Part shown: positions 54,610 through 64,000 of the stretch, one piece after another
Numbering within the stretch: position 1 is the stretch's first letter
How the letters are laid out: each line of letters begins with the position of its first letter
From: Paralithodes platypus
Taxonomy: Eukaryota; Arthropoda; Malacostraca; Decapoda; Lithodidae
Direction of reading: 5' to 3'
Length of the DNA: 64,000 nucleotides
Assembly: GCA_032716605.1 (NCBI GenBank)
Contig: CM064502.1
Coordinates: forward strand, 31,998,910 to 32,062,909
Program-made: the position numbers and the translations under genes
The notes under the pieces: generated by a model
What the model was told of the DNA's origin: nothing
The model's input: the letters and a program-made list of their open reading frames with translations, nothing else
Databases searched by the model: none

Positions 54610-55020
54610 AATAAATTATTTATCTTCTCTCAATATTCTTGGTGTCTCTTTTTCTTCTGCTCTCACTTGAAAGGACCATATTACCAGTCTTGCTAAGGCA
54701 GCCTCCAGTCTGGTGTGCTCAAACACCTCAAGGGGTTCTTTACCCCTGCACAGCTTTTTGCTCTGTACAGGGGCACAGTGCGTCTTTGTATCGAGTATTG
54801 CTCACGTGTAGGGAGGATCCTCTCACACCGCACTCCTAGACAAAGTAAAAAGGTAAGCCTTTCGTAACATTAACGCCCGTCAACTCACCAACGCTCTGCA
54901 ATCTCTCTCTTCGCCGCAATGTTGCATCTCTCTCGCTATTCTATCGCTACTACAGTAATCAGTGTTCCTCGGAGCTTTCCCAGTGTATACCACCTCCTTT
55001 ACGTAGGGTACGTAGTACAC

Positions 55021-56935
55021 AAAGGAGTACAAAGGAGTACAAAGGAAATCAAGCAACAACAGATCTAGTGACCCTTCTAGGTTGCTTGTCCTCCAAAACA
55101 CTGAGGATCAAGTGTCCAAACAGTGGTTTAGAGTGGGTAAGGGAACATTGGAAAGGGAATTACTGCCCTGGAACTAATGTCCGTGGCAGGATTAGGAAGT
55201 TAGTAGGGGACAGATGGGTTAGTAACTGAGGGGGGGATAAAATAAAGTTATTCATTTACAAACGCAGTCAGTCGCGGGTTTGATGCGAGATATTTGTCTA
55301 AGCGGAGTTTAAATGAATCAACGGTGATGCAGTCTATAACGTTTCGGGGAAGCCCATTCCACAAGTTGACAACTCGATTGAAGAACTTAGATTCGTGTGA
55401 GTTAAAAGATTTACCAATAATTTTGCAACCGTTTCCCGTGTAATTAGATTGGTCGATAGTGAAGTACTTACTACAGTTCATATTGTCGATGCCTTTGATG
55501 ATTTTGAACACTTGAATTAAGTCACCTCTTAATCTGCGCTGGGTTAAAGGAAATAGATTTAATTCTCTAAGACGCTCTTCGTATGGTTTGTTCTTTAGGC
55601 TAGGTATCATTTTGGTAACTCTACGTTGAACTCGTTCTAGCTTGTTTATATCTTTTTGGTAATAAGGGCACCAGGATTGAACGCAGTATTCCAGAAGAGG
55701 GCGGACTAATGAATTGTAAAGGGTTAGGATAACTTCTTTGGATTTATGCTCAAATGACCTGCCTATAAAGCCAATTATTTTGTTTGCCTTCTTAACAACT
55801 TCTGAACATTGTTGACTCGGTTTTAGGTTACTCGATATTGTTACTCCCAGATCGGTTTCTCTGTTTACATTCTTAAGCTGAGTGCCATTCATCGAATAGT
55901 TTGCTTTCTCATTTAGGTATCCGATATGTAGTACTTTACATTTATCCGCAATAAAACTCATTTGCCAAATTTGGGCCCAACATGACAATTTATCTAGATT
56001 GTGTTTCATATCGTCAACTTGTTCTTTTGAGAGTACGCTATTTGCAATTTTGTATCGTCAGCAAATTTTGAGATTGTACAGGTGAGACCCTCATCTATGT
56101 CGTTGATGTAAATTAGAAAGATAATTGGTCCTAGTACCGATCCCTGGGGTACCCCGCTACTTACATTGGTCCATTTTGATGCCTTACCGTTTATGACTAC
56201 TCTTTGCTTTCTGTCGCTGAGCCAATTTTCTATCCATTTCAACACACCGTCTTGTATTCCATGCGCTTTTAGTTTTAGCAGTAAACGTTTGTGGGGAACT
56301 TTGTCAAAGGCCTTTTGAAAATCAAGGTATATAATATCTACAGCTTTACTCTCATCGTAGAGGTTGAGGATATCGTGGAAGAAGTCTAAGAGGTTTGTTA
56401 AACAGGAACGTTTTTTACGAAAGCCGTGTTGAGTATCTTTAAGTATGTTATTTTCCTCTAAGTGATTTACGAGTCTGTCTCGTATGACCGTTTCTAGCAT
56501 TTTACATACAACTGAGGTTAAGCTAATTGGACGATAGTTACTGGGTAGGGATTTGCTGCCTTTTTGAATATCGGTGTTACGTTGGCTAGCTTCCACTGAT
56601 CGGGCATAGTTCCAGACTGCAAGGATTTATTGAATAGTAATGTCAGTGGTAGAGAGCTCATCCTTAGCTTCCTTTAGAACTCTAGGCGAGATTGTATCAG
56701 GTCCAGGCGTTTTATTTACCTTGAGTTTATCTAAACAATTCAATACTTCTCTCTCTGTAACGGTGATATTGCTTAGAACATCTGAATTATCAATCTGAAT
56801 CGGCGATGGTGTAGGGATATCACTGAGGTCTTCTGTTGTAAAAACTGATGCAAAGAAGGTATTGAGGGCATTACTCATTTGTTCTTCGTCTTTGGTGTAT
56901 TCTCCATTTTCATCGACTAACGGTCCAACAGTTGA
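55021..56935 (-). mobile_element. CR1-like LINE D (copy 3) inside LINE X
   Basis: Flanked by AGTACAC on both sides (55014-55020, 56936-56942). The 3' end on the left shows three 'gtactcctt' type tail repeats. Frames: 56930-56650 (N-terminal part of RT, 'VNKTPGPDTISPRVLKE', broken near 56640), 56596-56030 (RT fingers and palm to 'KFADDTK') and 56009-55248 (thumb and C-terminus). A one-base shift right after the ADD motif (about 56040) and a break near 56620 inactivate it. RT sequence is nearly identical to copy 1. Confidence 0.9.
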
Positions 56936-57215
56936 AGTACACGCATTGCAATACAATCCCACCCCTACTCTGTGCAACTCTCCAACCCAAGAGTGAAACG
57001 CTATTCTCAGACTTTCTTCTATTCAACTGCTGAGCTCTGGAACTCTCCCCCAGAATCAGTCTTTGCCACTTCCAATGACTTAAATTGCTTCAAACTCCGT
57101 GTGTCCAGGCATTTTAGCTCGAATGTCCCTTGATTTTGACCCTGTCACTCTTTCAACTCTGGGGGAGGCACTCGCTGCAAGCAGTTCTGCCTTTTGTCTC
57201 CCTTATTTACATAGA

Positions 57216-58118
57216 CAAATATAGGATGAAGGAAAGGTGGATTCTGGGAGAGAGCTCTTTTTTTCTTCTGCAATTGTCTCATGATAATATTATTGAAAAT
57301 GGTTTGTATTCTCATACTATCTACAATGATATTCACCTTCAGCTATTGTTTCCCGGTAATGGGGTGTATGGTAGCGCTAATAAGTCATGTCTCAGTTGTC
57401 ACTACGTTTGCTCGTTCTGTGTTGTATTAATGTCTGCCAGATGTTGAATAGGGTGGGTAAGTCTAGGGACAGGTTTGTATATCTCACTTGCAATGCAGAC
57501 ATCATCCTTAAGTATGGTTGATACCAATTATTGAGCAAAATATACTTGTGCGCTGAGCCATCACTTATTTGGCCGACTATACAGTCGGAATATTTATTGT
57601 GTTTGTTTTATTATTGTTGTATTGGTGATAATAGTTGCAAAAACAACCATTGTGAAGTTAACATTCCTTATTTATGAATAAATGCACCTTCTTGTATTAT
57701 TTAATATTTTTTTCTGGGATTATCCTTAGTTTAAGAGTATTGTTTCCTCTGAGTATTTCCTTTGTTTATTTGTCCGCAGGGTAGAACAATACCGAGACGA
57801 TCATACTGATATAATTCCGTGCTTAATTACTTTTCTCTATCCATACATGAAATTAGTGGTGTAGGAAGGAAATATAAAAACATTAATATTTGTGTTCTCT
57901 TGGTGATGACAACAACAGCTTAAGAGGGAAAGAGTATATTTATTGGTATAGTTATTTGTTTATATATTATTCTTTCAGTTTCTTTCTAAAAAAAAAATGT
58001 TCGATTCCTGCGACTAAATTATTTCTTTTATGAACCACTAGATATTGATAAAGCCGAACAAATATTTGAGTGACGCCAACATGAAACTGACCACTACACT
58101 AACACAGACATATAGTAA
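57216..58118. other. AT-rich spacer
   Basis: No frame with recognisable motifs and no repeat shared within the window. Confidence 0.45.
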
Positions 58119-58367
58119 CCCGTTCAGTATCGGTGACGTCTTGGGTGTGACGTCTTGGGTGTGACGTCTTGGGTGTGACGTCTTTTGTGTTTGATTTCAG
58201 TTACATTTAACCGATTTTATGATGCTTAGGAAAGATATATGGTAGCGAAAAGGATAAATTGAGATAATCTGTAGCCTTTTAATGGCTAGACGTCCTCCCT
58301 AAGCTGAATACAATTATCCATTTTTTGCCAGTATATAATGAAAAAGACGTCCCCGGTACAGAAGTGG
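58119..58367 (+). mobile_element. TTAA hairpin element, family 1 (copy h)
   Basis: Right flank TTAA (58368-58371), left flank GTAA. Ends 'cccgttcagtatcggtgacg' and 'cgtccccggtacagaagtgg'. A 15-bp unit 'gtgacgtcttgggt' is triplicated at 58133-58180 inside the left arm, lengthening this copy to 249 bp. Confidence 0.75.
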
Positions 58368-58409
58368 TTAAGATAAAATGTTCTTCTTTGTATTTGAATA
58401 ATAAAAGTA

Positions 58410-58421
58410 ATATATATATAT

Positions 58422-58480
<59 letters not shown>

Positions 58481-58517
58481 TATATATATATACATACCGT
58501 ATATATTATATGTACCG

Positions 58518-58561
<44 letters not shown>

Positions 58562-58562
58562 G
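58410..58562. repeat. Long (TA)n then (TG)n microsatellite
   Basis: About 150 bp of TA units with interruptions ('atatatgtaccgtatat') ending in six TG units. Confidence 0.95.
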
Positions 58563-59395
58563 CGAGGATCCTCTCACACCGCACTCCTTTGATAAAGTAG
58601 AAAGGAAAGCCTTTCGCATCATTAACTCCCGTCCATTCACCAACTCTCTGCAATCTCTCTCTCTTCGTCGCAATGTTGCATATCTCTCGCTATTCTATCG
58701 CTACTACAATAATCAGTGTTCCTCGGAGCTTTCCCAGTGTATACCAATCGAGTTGTCAACTTATGGAATGGGCTTCCCCGAGATGTTATAGACTGCAGCA
58801 CCGTTGATTCATTTAAACTTCGCCTAGACAAATATCTCGCATCAAACCCGCGACTGACTGCGTTTGTAAATTAATAACTTTATTTTATCCTCCCCTCAGT
58901 TACTAACCCATCTGTCCCCTACTAACTTCCTAATCCTGCCATGGACATTAGTTCCAGGGCAGTAGTTCCCTTTCAAATGTTCCCTTATCCATTCTAAACC
59001 ACTGTTTGGACACTTGATCCTCAGTGTTGTGGAGGACAAGCAGCCTAGAAGGGTCACTAGACCTGTTGTTGCTTGATTTCCTTTGTACTTTGTACACCTC
59101 TACAAAGGGTACGAAGTACCCGCCTTGCAGCACAATCCCACCCCTACTCTGTGCAACTCTCCAACCCAAGAGTGAAACGCTATTCTCAGACTTTCTTTTA
59201 TTCAACTGCTGAGCTCTGGAACTCTCTCCCAGAATCAGTCTTTCGCTCTTCCTATGACTTAAATTGCTTCAAACTCCGTGTGTCCGGGCATTTTAGCTCG
59301 AACGTCCCTTGATTTCGGCCCTGTCACTCTTTGAAATCTGGGGGAGGCACTCGCTGCAGGCAGATATGCCTTTTGTCTCCATCATTCACATAGAA
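58562..59395 (+). pseudogene. LINE X 3' fragment (copy 2), with LINE D inside
   Basis: 58562-58745 ('RRNVAYLSLFYRYYNNQCSSELSQC' codons) and 59093-59395 ('aatcccacccctactctgtg'..'ggcagatatgccttttgtctcc') belong to LINE X. They parallel 54800-55012 and 56943-57215. LINE D 3' sequence separates them. Confidence 0.85.
58746..59092 (+). mobile_element. LINE D 3' fragment (copy 4) inside LINE X copy 2
   Basis: Starts in the C-terminal 'NRVVNLWNGLPRDVI' codons and ends 'cttgatttcctttgtacttt'. Flanks 'gtatacc' and 'gtacacc' may be the target duplication. Confidence 0.85.
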
Positions 59396-60158
59396 CAACA
59401 AATATATATACAGTATACATATATATCTACACAGAATAAATGGAATACAACAATATAGGATTTAGTTGGATTCTCAGTCTTTCACTTATCATTATATATT
59501 GTTATCATTCCCATCAACAGATAGTGACAGTGAGCCCCAGCATCACAGACAATTAGATATCAGCCCAAATGAGTTATATTTCATTTGCATGCAATTCAAA
59601 TTCTATTGGACGCTTGAATTCTGTCCGAAATTTATTGTGTATTTTTCTCTCACATGGGCGATACAATGACTAAACTAATATACTATATATGTAGATGTAC
59701 CTTCTAAATTGTATTTATCTGTAATCGAGCATCTTTATCTACAATTCCCAAGCTTCCACAGCACTTAGGTTACGAAAATGCTTGAAAATATACCTAATAT
59801 ATAATATATACCCCGGTATATATATACAGTATATATGAGAGTGAGTAAAGCATTTAGTTTCTACTAATTTTCATGACCATATTGACTGGTCAAACAATCA
59901 TATGCAGATTACTTGAATTATGAACTCGCTGTAGTCTGAAGACAAAAGTTAGGCGAGCGACATATTTCGGTAATTCCAGTCCTTTTTGCAAGCAATCGTT
60001 GATCCAGTGTAAGCGAAATTAATCAAGTAATTAGTCTAGTGTTAGTGAATTACGCCAAACAGTTAGTTCACTTATAGTGAAATTAGTTAAGCAATTAACC
60101 GACAGTTTGGCAGTTGACTAACCCAAATTATTCCAGTTGTTATCTATGCAAATATAAT
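59396..60158. other. AT-rich spacer
   Basis: TA-rich tail of LINE X copy 2 at the start. A weak internal repetition at 60010-60115 ('gtgaaattagttaagcaatta' against 'gcgaaattaatcaagtaatta'). No gene. Confidence 0.45.
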
Positions 60159-60650
60159 TACTGTTCACCTCTGTGGGGTGGAAGTGGAGTGGTTGCATTG
60201 AGGCAGTTGGAAAAAATTCAAAATAAAGCTATTAGATTAATCAATAACCATGCAATCACACAGGACCTTCCTACATTATCCATACGAAGAAACGTTGCAT
60301 CCCTTGCATTATTCTACAGATATTTTCACAGCAATTGTTCCGAGGAACTTGCTTCAATTGTGCCGCCTCTCCACATCTTTCCCCGTAGAACTAGGGCAGC
60401 TGAGAGCGCCCATGAATTTACACTTTCTCCTCCACAATGCAGAACTTCTGCTTATCAGAATTCATTTATCCCCAGAGCTACTACTCTTTGGAATTCACTT
60501 CCCTCGAATTGCTTTCCACAAAATTACAATCTACAAATGTTTAAATCCAGTTGTTACAAACATTTTATGAATGGAGGATGCCTTTAGGCACATGGACCTT
60601 TTTGTTTTATCTGTGTTTTTCCTTCCTCCGTTCATTGTTCATTGTCTACT
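60159..60650 (+). pseudogene. LINE E 3' fragment (copy 2)
   Basis: Codes for the C-terminal 140 residues of the LINE E polymerase ('YCSPLWGGSGVVALRQLEKIQ' onward, stop at 60587). It is nearly identical to 13072-13500, then has a 3' UTR that extends further than copy 1 ('gtctactctacatggcaac'). No poly(A) seen. Confidence 0.88.
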
Positions 60651-60795
60651 CTACATGGCAACATTTTAATGTTGCCTTTATTGAACTGCTGTCACAGATT
60701 TAAGAAATATAACAAGACTATTGAGAGTTATTCACCTCAGTAAAGTCTTGAACAATTTCACAGGTGCTTGACTATACTTTCACTTATTATGTGCC

Positions 60796-61062
60796 TATGT
60801 GGGCGGGCATTGTGGTGTAGTTCAGCTGCGTGTCTGCCTGCTGTGACCGGAACCTCTCCGGGATATTATTATGGAAACTGGGAATCTTTTGTTGGAGACC
60901 CCTCATGGTCCTGGGTCTTTCGGCGTTCTACTGGGCGACCTAGATGTGTGTGATATTTTTAATATATATATTTTTTCTGTTCGGGCTGTGTCTTGAGTCG
61001 GCCGCCCCCAGCTATGGGGTATCTGCTTGAGCATATACATACATACATATATACAAATATTG
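60796..61062 (+). mobile_element. SINE-like retroposon S2a (copy 2)
   Basis: 'gtgggcgggcattgtggtgtagttcagctgcgtgtctgcctg' resembles a Pol III A-box region. Body and tail as in 38306-38650. Ends '(cata)n'. Confidence 0.7.
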
Positions 61063-61204
61063 GGTTGTACTAAGTCTTTATTCTATTTTTTTTTCTTCAG
61101 TGTAGGTAACCGTCATTTAGAGCTGAACAGACAACAATTCATCATTAACATCACAATATGTAGCCTTCCAAACGTCAATATTAATATTAGTATAAGTACT
61201 GTTT

Positions 61205-61420
61205 CTGTTTCTGTCTCACCTACAGAGAGTAATCCAGCTAGCTTTCACAAACACCCTCCTCCACATATTCATTTCACTACACTAAACAAGCTCACCACAC
61301 TTCTTTCTAATACACCAATAACTGTTTTTACGTTACTCGTTCAACTTGGGGGAAGACATTTGTTAGAGGCAGCTTTGTCTTTTGTCTCCTTCAAACACAT
61401 AATATATATATATATAGCCG
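61205..61420 (+). pseudogene. 3' tail of a LINE X relative
   Basis: 'ttcactacactaaacaagctcaccacacttc', 'gttcaacttgggggaagacat', 'cagctttgtcttttgtctcc' then '(ta)n'. Reverse-strand relatives are at 17690 and 63005. Confidence 0.7.
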
Positions 61421-61500
61421 CCATGTTGTAAACCTATTGCTGTCTGATCTGTGTTTGTTATTGGCATCGTTCAAGAAGCAAGAGAGACCACATGGAAAAT

Positions 61501-61508
61501 ATTACACA

Positions 61509-61549
<41 letters not shown>

Positions 61550-61552
61550 ATA
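61501..61552. repeat. (CA)n microsatellite
   Basis: About 22 CA units between 'attacacactca' and 'ctcatagg'. Confidence 0.95.
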
Positions 61553-62600
61553 GGCACCTATTGTATATTCAACATTCACCCAACGGTAAAATACTACCAT
61601 GTATTATGAAACGGCTTTGATATGATTATGAAAGGTTTTGAAATCGTTTATTGGTCCACAGAGACTGATTCAGTGTTGTACAAACACTCAAAAAAGAAAC
61701 GGCCGTACCCCACATTTGTTTTTATTATGCAAATACATATACACTATACAGCATGCGAGTTGATTTAGAAACGTAATATTGTATGCATAAATAATACAAA
61801 TTGTATATATTAAACAATATTAATGACATTTAATTCATAAATAATTGCAAATGGTTCTATTTTTATTAACAAAATCAAAGGAGGTTCACTAATATTTTGG
61901 AGTGACTGTACTTCATACTGTTATAGGTTGCCATTCCACTTTCATCCAGTGGTAGTGGAGACACTCCTGGCTAATTCCAAGTGAACATATACACAGTGGG
62001 TGTTATGTCAGAAAGTTAGCTAACTCCCTATAGAAGCTTGAGCTCTTAACCGTTCTCTCAAACTTCCCCATCGCCTCTCAAACAGCTCCCTCAGTCTCTG
62101 TCTTTCTCCTCTCTCATCACCATCACAGACTCTTAAAAGGGCGGGGTTCACGGCTTGAATCAGGAAGTTCTTGCTACCCGCTGCCAAAGGGGGCGAGGTT
62201 TACGAGCATCAATCGCTGCCATTAGGATCATGAGATGTATAGCTTGCATACATCCTCGTTCTTTACGCCGTCTAGTGGGGATCTGGGCTTGTCTAATGTA
62301 TTATTCTGTGCCCCACGCTCAGATTATGTCCATACCTTTGAGAAAGTTCCTTAATTGTTTAATGGACCAAGTGCTGGGCAGTACATTCCAAAAATTATAT
62401 AATAAATGTTAAAACGGAACTTAGCCAAAGGTGTTACAAATAAGAACAAGTAACATAACATGAATTAAAACAATTTGATCAGTCATTTACATTATTGTGC
62501 AAAACTTAAATTAATTTGTCACTACATTGTTTAGAACAAAGGTATTACAATAATGAGAGTTATCTTTAGAGCAAGTAAAGCAGATTCGTATCCAAGAGCG
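61553..62600. other. Unannotated spacer
   Basis: Only short frames. An 85-codon frame at 62155-62412 (MNQEVLATRCQRGRG..) is unrecognised and unsupported. Confidence 0.4.
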
Positions 62601-62607
62601 TGTTTAA

Positions 62608-62805
62608 CCCATTCACTACCAGCGCCGTCCTTTTAACTTTACTCTGGCTATTATTAGACGATTTTATTCAGCTTAAAAGGGAGCTCCAGTAGTCAACAGG
62701 TTTCGAACTATCAGACATCCCCACCTCAGATCCTTCGTAAACTGCACAAAATCGTCTAGATACAGCAATAATAGAATATAAAAGGCGTCACCAGTACAGA
62801 AGGTG
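62608..62805 (-). mobile_element. TTAA hairpin element, family 1 (copy i)
   Basis: TTAA at 62604-62607 and 62806-62809. Ends 'cccattcactaccagcgccg' and 'cgtcaccagtacagaaggtg'. The last ~33 bp with flank ('gtcaccagtacagaaggtgt'..'cagtgatgg') are duplicated in tandem (62787-62852). Confidence 0.8.
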
Positions 62806-63004
62806 TTAAGCAGTGATGGTGTCACCAGTACAGAAGGTGTTAAGCAGTGATGGCAGCACAGTGTCATTAATCCTCTTGATAGTGAAGGTGTGATACTTGA
62901 CAGTGATAGATCCTTAGTACCACAATATTCCGTATTAATAAATATCAACAATAGAAAAACAGTACCTTATACCATGTTTGTGCATAATGGCTGATTTTAT
63001 GTCT

Positions 63005-63165
63005 ATATATGTGCATGAAGGAGACAAAAGGCAAAACTGCATGCAACAAGTGTCCCACCCCAAGGTTGAACGAGTGATAGAGAATCAAAATCAAGGTACA
63101 TTAGAGGTAATTTGGGTGTATTAGAAAGAAGTGTGGTGTGCTTGTTATATGTAGTGAAATTAATA
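63005..63165 (-). pseudogene. LINE X-type tail
   Basis: Minus-strand 'caccacacttctttctaatacaccc', 'gttcaaccttggggtgggac', 'gcagttttgccttttgtctcc'. It ends directly where LINE D copy 5 begins. Confidence 0.7.
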
Positions 63166-63167
63166 GG

Positions 63168-64000
63168 ACGAGTACAAAGGAAAGCAAGCAACAACAGGTC
63201 ATGCGACCCCTCGAGGTTACTTGCCCTCCAAAACACTGCTGTTCCAAATGTTGCAACAGTATTTCGGAAAGAATGTGGGAAAGATGTGAGAAGGAAATGC
63301 TCCCCTGGGGCTTAGTTCATGATTAGGGAAATTATATTAATATCTATTAGGTTATTGAACAAACACTACTAAAGAAAATATGTATTCAATTACAAATGCA
63401 ATCAACCTTGGGTTCAGGGCAAGGTGCTTGTCTAGGCGAATGGTGTAGCAGCCTATGACATCTCTGAGAAGCCCATTCCACAAGTTGACGACTCGATTGA
63501 AGAAGAAATTCTTGGATTCGTTAGAGTTGAATGATTTACCAATGATTTTGCAGCCATTTCCTCGCGTGTAGTTTGATCGGTCAATCGTAAAATATTTATT
63601 ACAGTTCATGTTGTCGATGCCTTTAATGATCTTGACAACTTGAATAAGGTCACCTCTCAATCTGTGCTTGGTTAATGGATATAAATTTAGTTCATTAAGA
63701 CGTTTCTCGTTTCTCGTATGGTTTGTTCCAAAGACAGGGTATCATCTTGGTAACTCTAAACTCGTTCCAATTTGTCTATATCTTTTTTATAGTAAGGGCA
63801 CCAGAACTGAACGCAGTATTCCGAAAGTGGGCGAACTAATGAATTGTAAAGGGTGAGGATAATGTCTTTTGATTTATGTTCAAATGATATACCTAGGAGA
63901 CCTATAATTTTGTTTGCCTTCTTACCAACTTCAGCACAATGTTGACTTGGTTTTTTAAGTTACTGGATATTGTTACTCCTAAATCGGTTTCACTGTCTAC
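63168..64000 (-). mobile_element. CR1-like LINE D (copy 5), runs off the window
   Basis: The 3' end is on the left ('gtactcgtcc' reading on the minus strand, then 'tttcctttg'). C-terminal codons 'KYFTIDRSNYTRGNGCKIIG', 'FFFNRVVNLWNGL' are readable at 63380-63660. Several stops and frame breaks upstream. The RT proper lies beyond 64000. Confidence 0.85.

Larger units (their letters stand above)
44080..57215 (+). pseudogene. LINE X, one old Jockey-like element in four pieces
   Basis: Piece 1 (44080-45585) covers the end of the endonuclease ('DRPNILDLFFTSN', 'LVSSDHTLISV' with the S-D-H box), the linker, 'KKAYGPDGVPPVVLKN', and the RT up to 'PIHSYADDSTLHFS' (catalytic YADD). Piece 2 (46061-46190) continues the RT thumb. 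Piece 3 (about 54610-55020) reads 'LNILGVSFSSAL..KDHITSLAKAASS' to the C-terminal repeats. Piece 4 (56943-57215) ends the ORF and carries the 3' tail 'gccttttgtctccc'. Between them lie a TTAA element, a block with LTR element C, and LINE D. The net length is about 2.3 kb. Many stops and frameshifts (for example near 44380, 44630, 45020, 45350) mark it as old. Confidence 0.8.

Noticed and set aside
58279..58653. 124-codon frame on the minus strand
   Set aside because: Most of it is translation of the (TA)n tract (IYIYIY).
62155..62412. 85-codon arginine-rich frame
   Set aside because: No motif, no promoter or splice context; kept only as spacer.

Overview
This window looks like a transposon graveyard from a large, repeat-rich animal genome. 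It is AT-rich and full of microsatellites. I find no host protein-coding gene, rRNA gene or convincing functional tRNA gene. The mix of elements suggests an arthropod, most plausibly a decapod crustacean. That mix comprises CR1- and Jockey-like LINEs, tRNA-derived SINEs, a Gmr1-like Gypsy lineage, a ZBED-type hAT, and piggyBac-, Harbinger- and mariner-type elements. The host assignment is an inference from composition only.

Layout. 0-6 kb holds short TTAA-flanked elements, a SINE, a CR1 fragment and a G-rich tandem repeat. 6.18-7.15 kb is a 21-bp minisatellite. It was split by a Gypsy-type retrotransposon (element A, 7149-15893), whose 5' LTR carries a piggyBac-like insertion and whose 3' LTR carries a LINE. 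The last minisatellite units reappear at 15.9 kb. 16-19.6 kb holds more TTAA elements and a local duplication. 19706-33721 is a hAT transposon with an 8-bp target duplication. Nested inside it are a Harbinger-like element (19973-21498) and a complete minus-strand Gypsy-type retrotransposon (element B, 22464-31878). 34-43.9 kb holds further miniature elements, CR1 LINE copies and SINEs. 44.1-57.2 kb is one old LINE cut into pieces by a TTAA element, a young Gypsy-type element (element C, 46209-54049) and a CR1 LINE. 57-64 kb holds LINE fragments, SINEs, AT microsatellites and TTAA elements.

The main find is the three related LTR elements. Their pol order is protease, integrase, reverse transcriptase, RNase H, although every domain is of Ty3/Gypsy type. 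This rearrangement is the hallmark of the Gmr1 clade. Their Gag has a C-terminal capsid region resembling the SCAN domain, followed by a CCHC knuckle. Element B keeps one uninterrupted 929-codon pol frame. Element C has almost identical LTRs but has lost half of integrase and the whole reverse transcriptase through two in-frame deletions. The other strong theme is exact nesting. Several insertions can be dated relative to each other through target duplications and through uninterrupted paralogous sites inside this same window.
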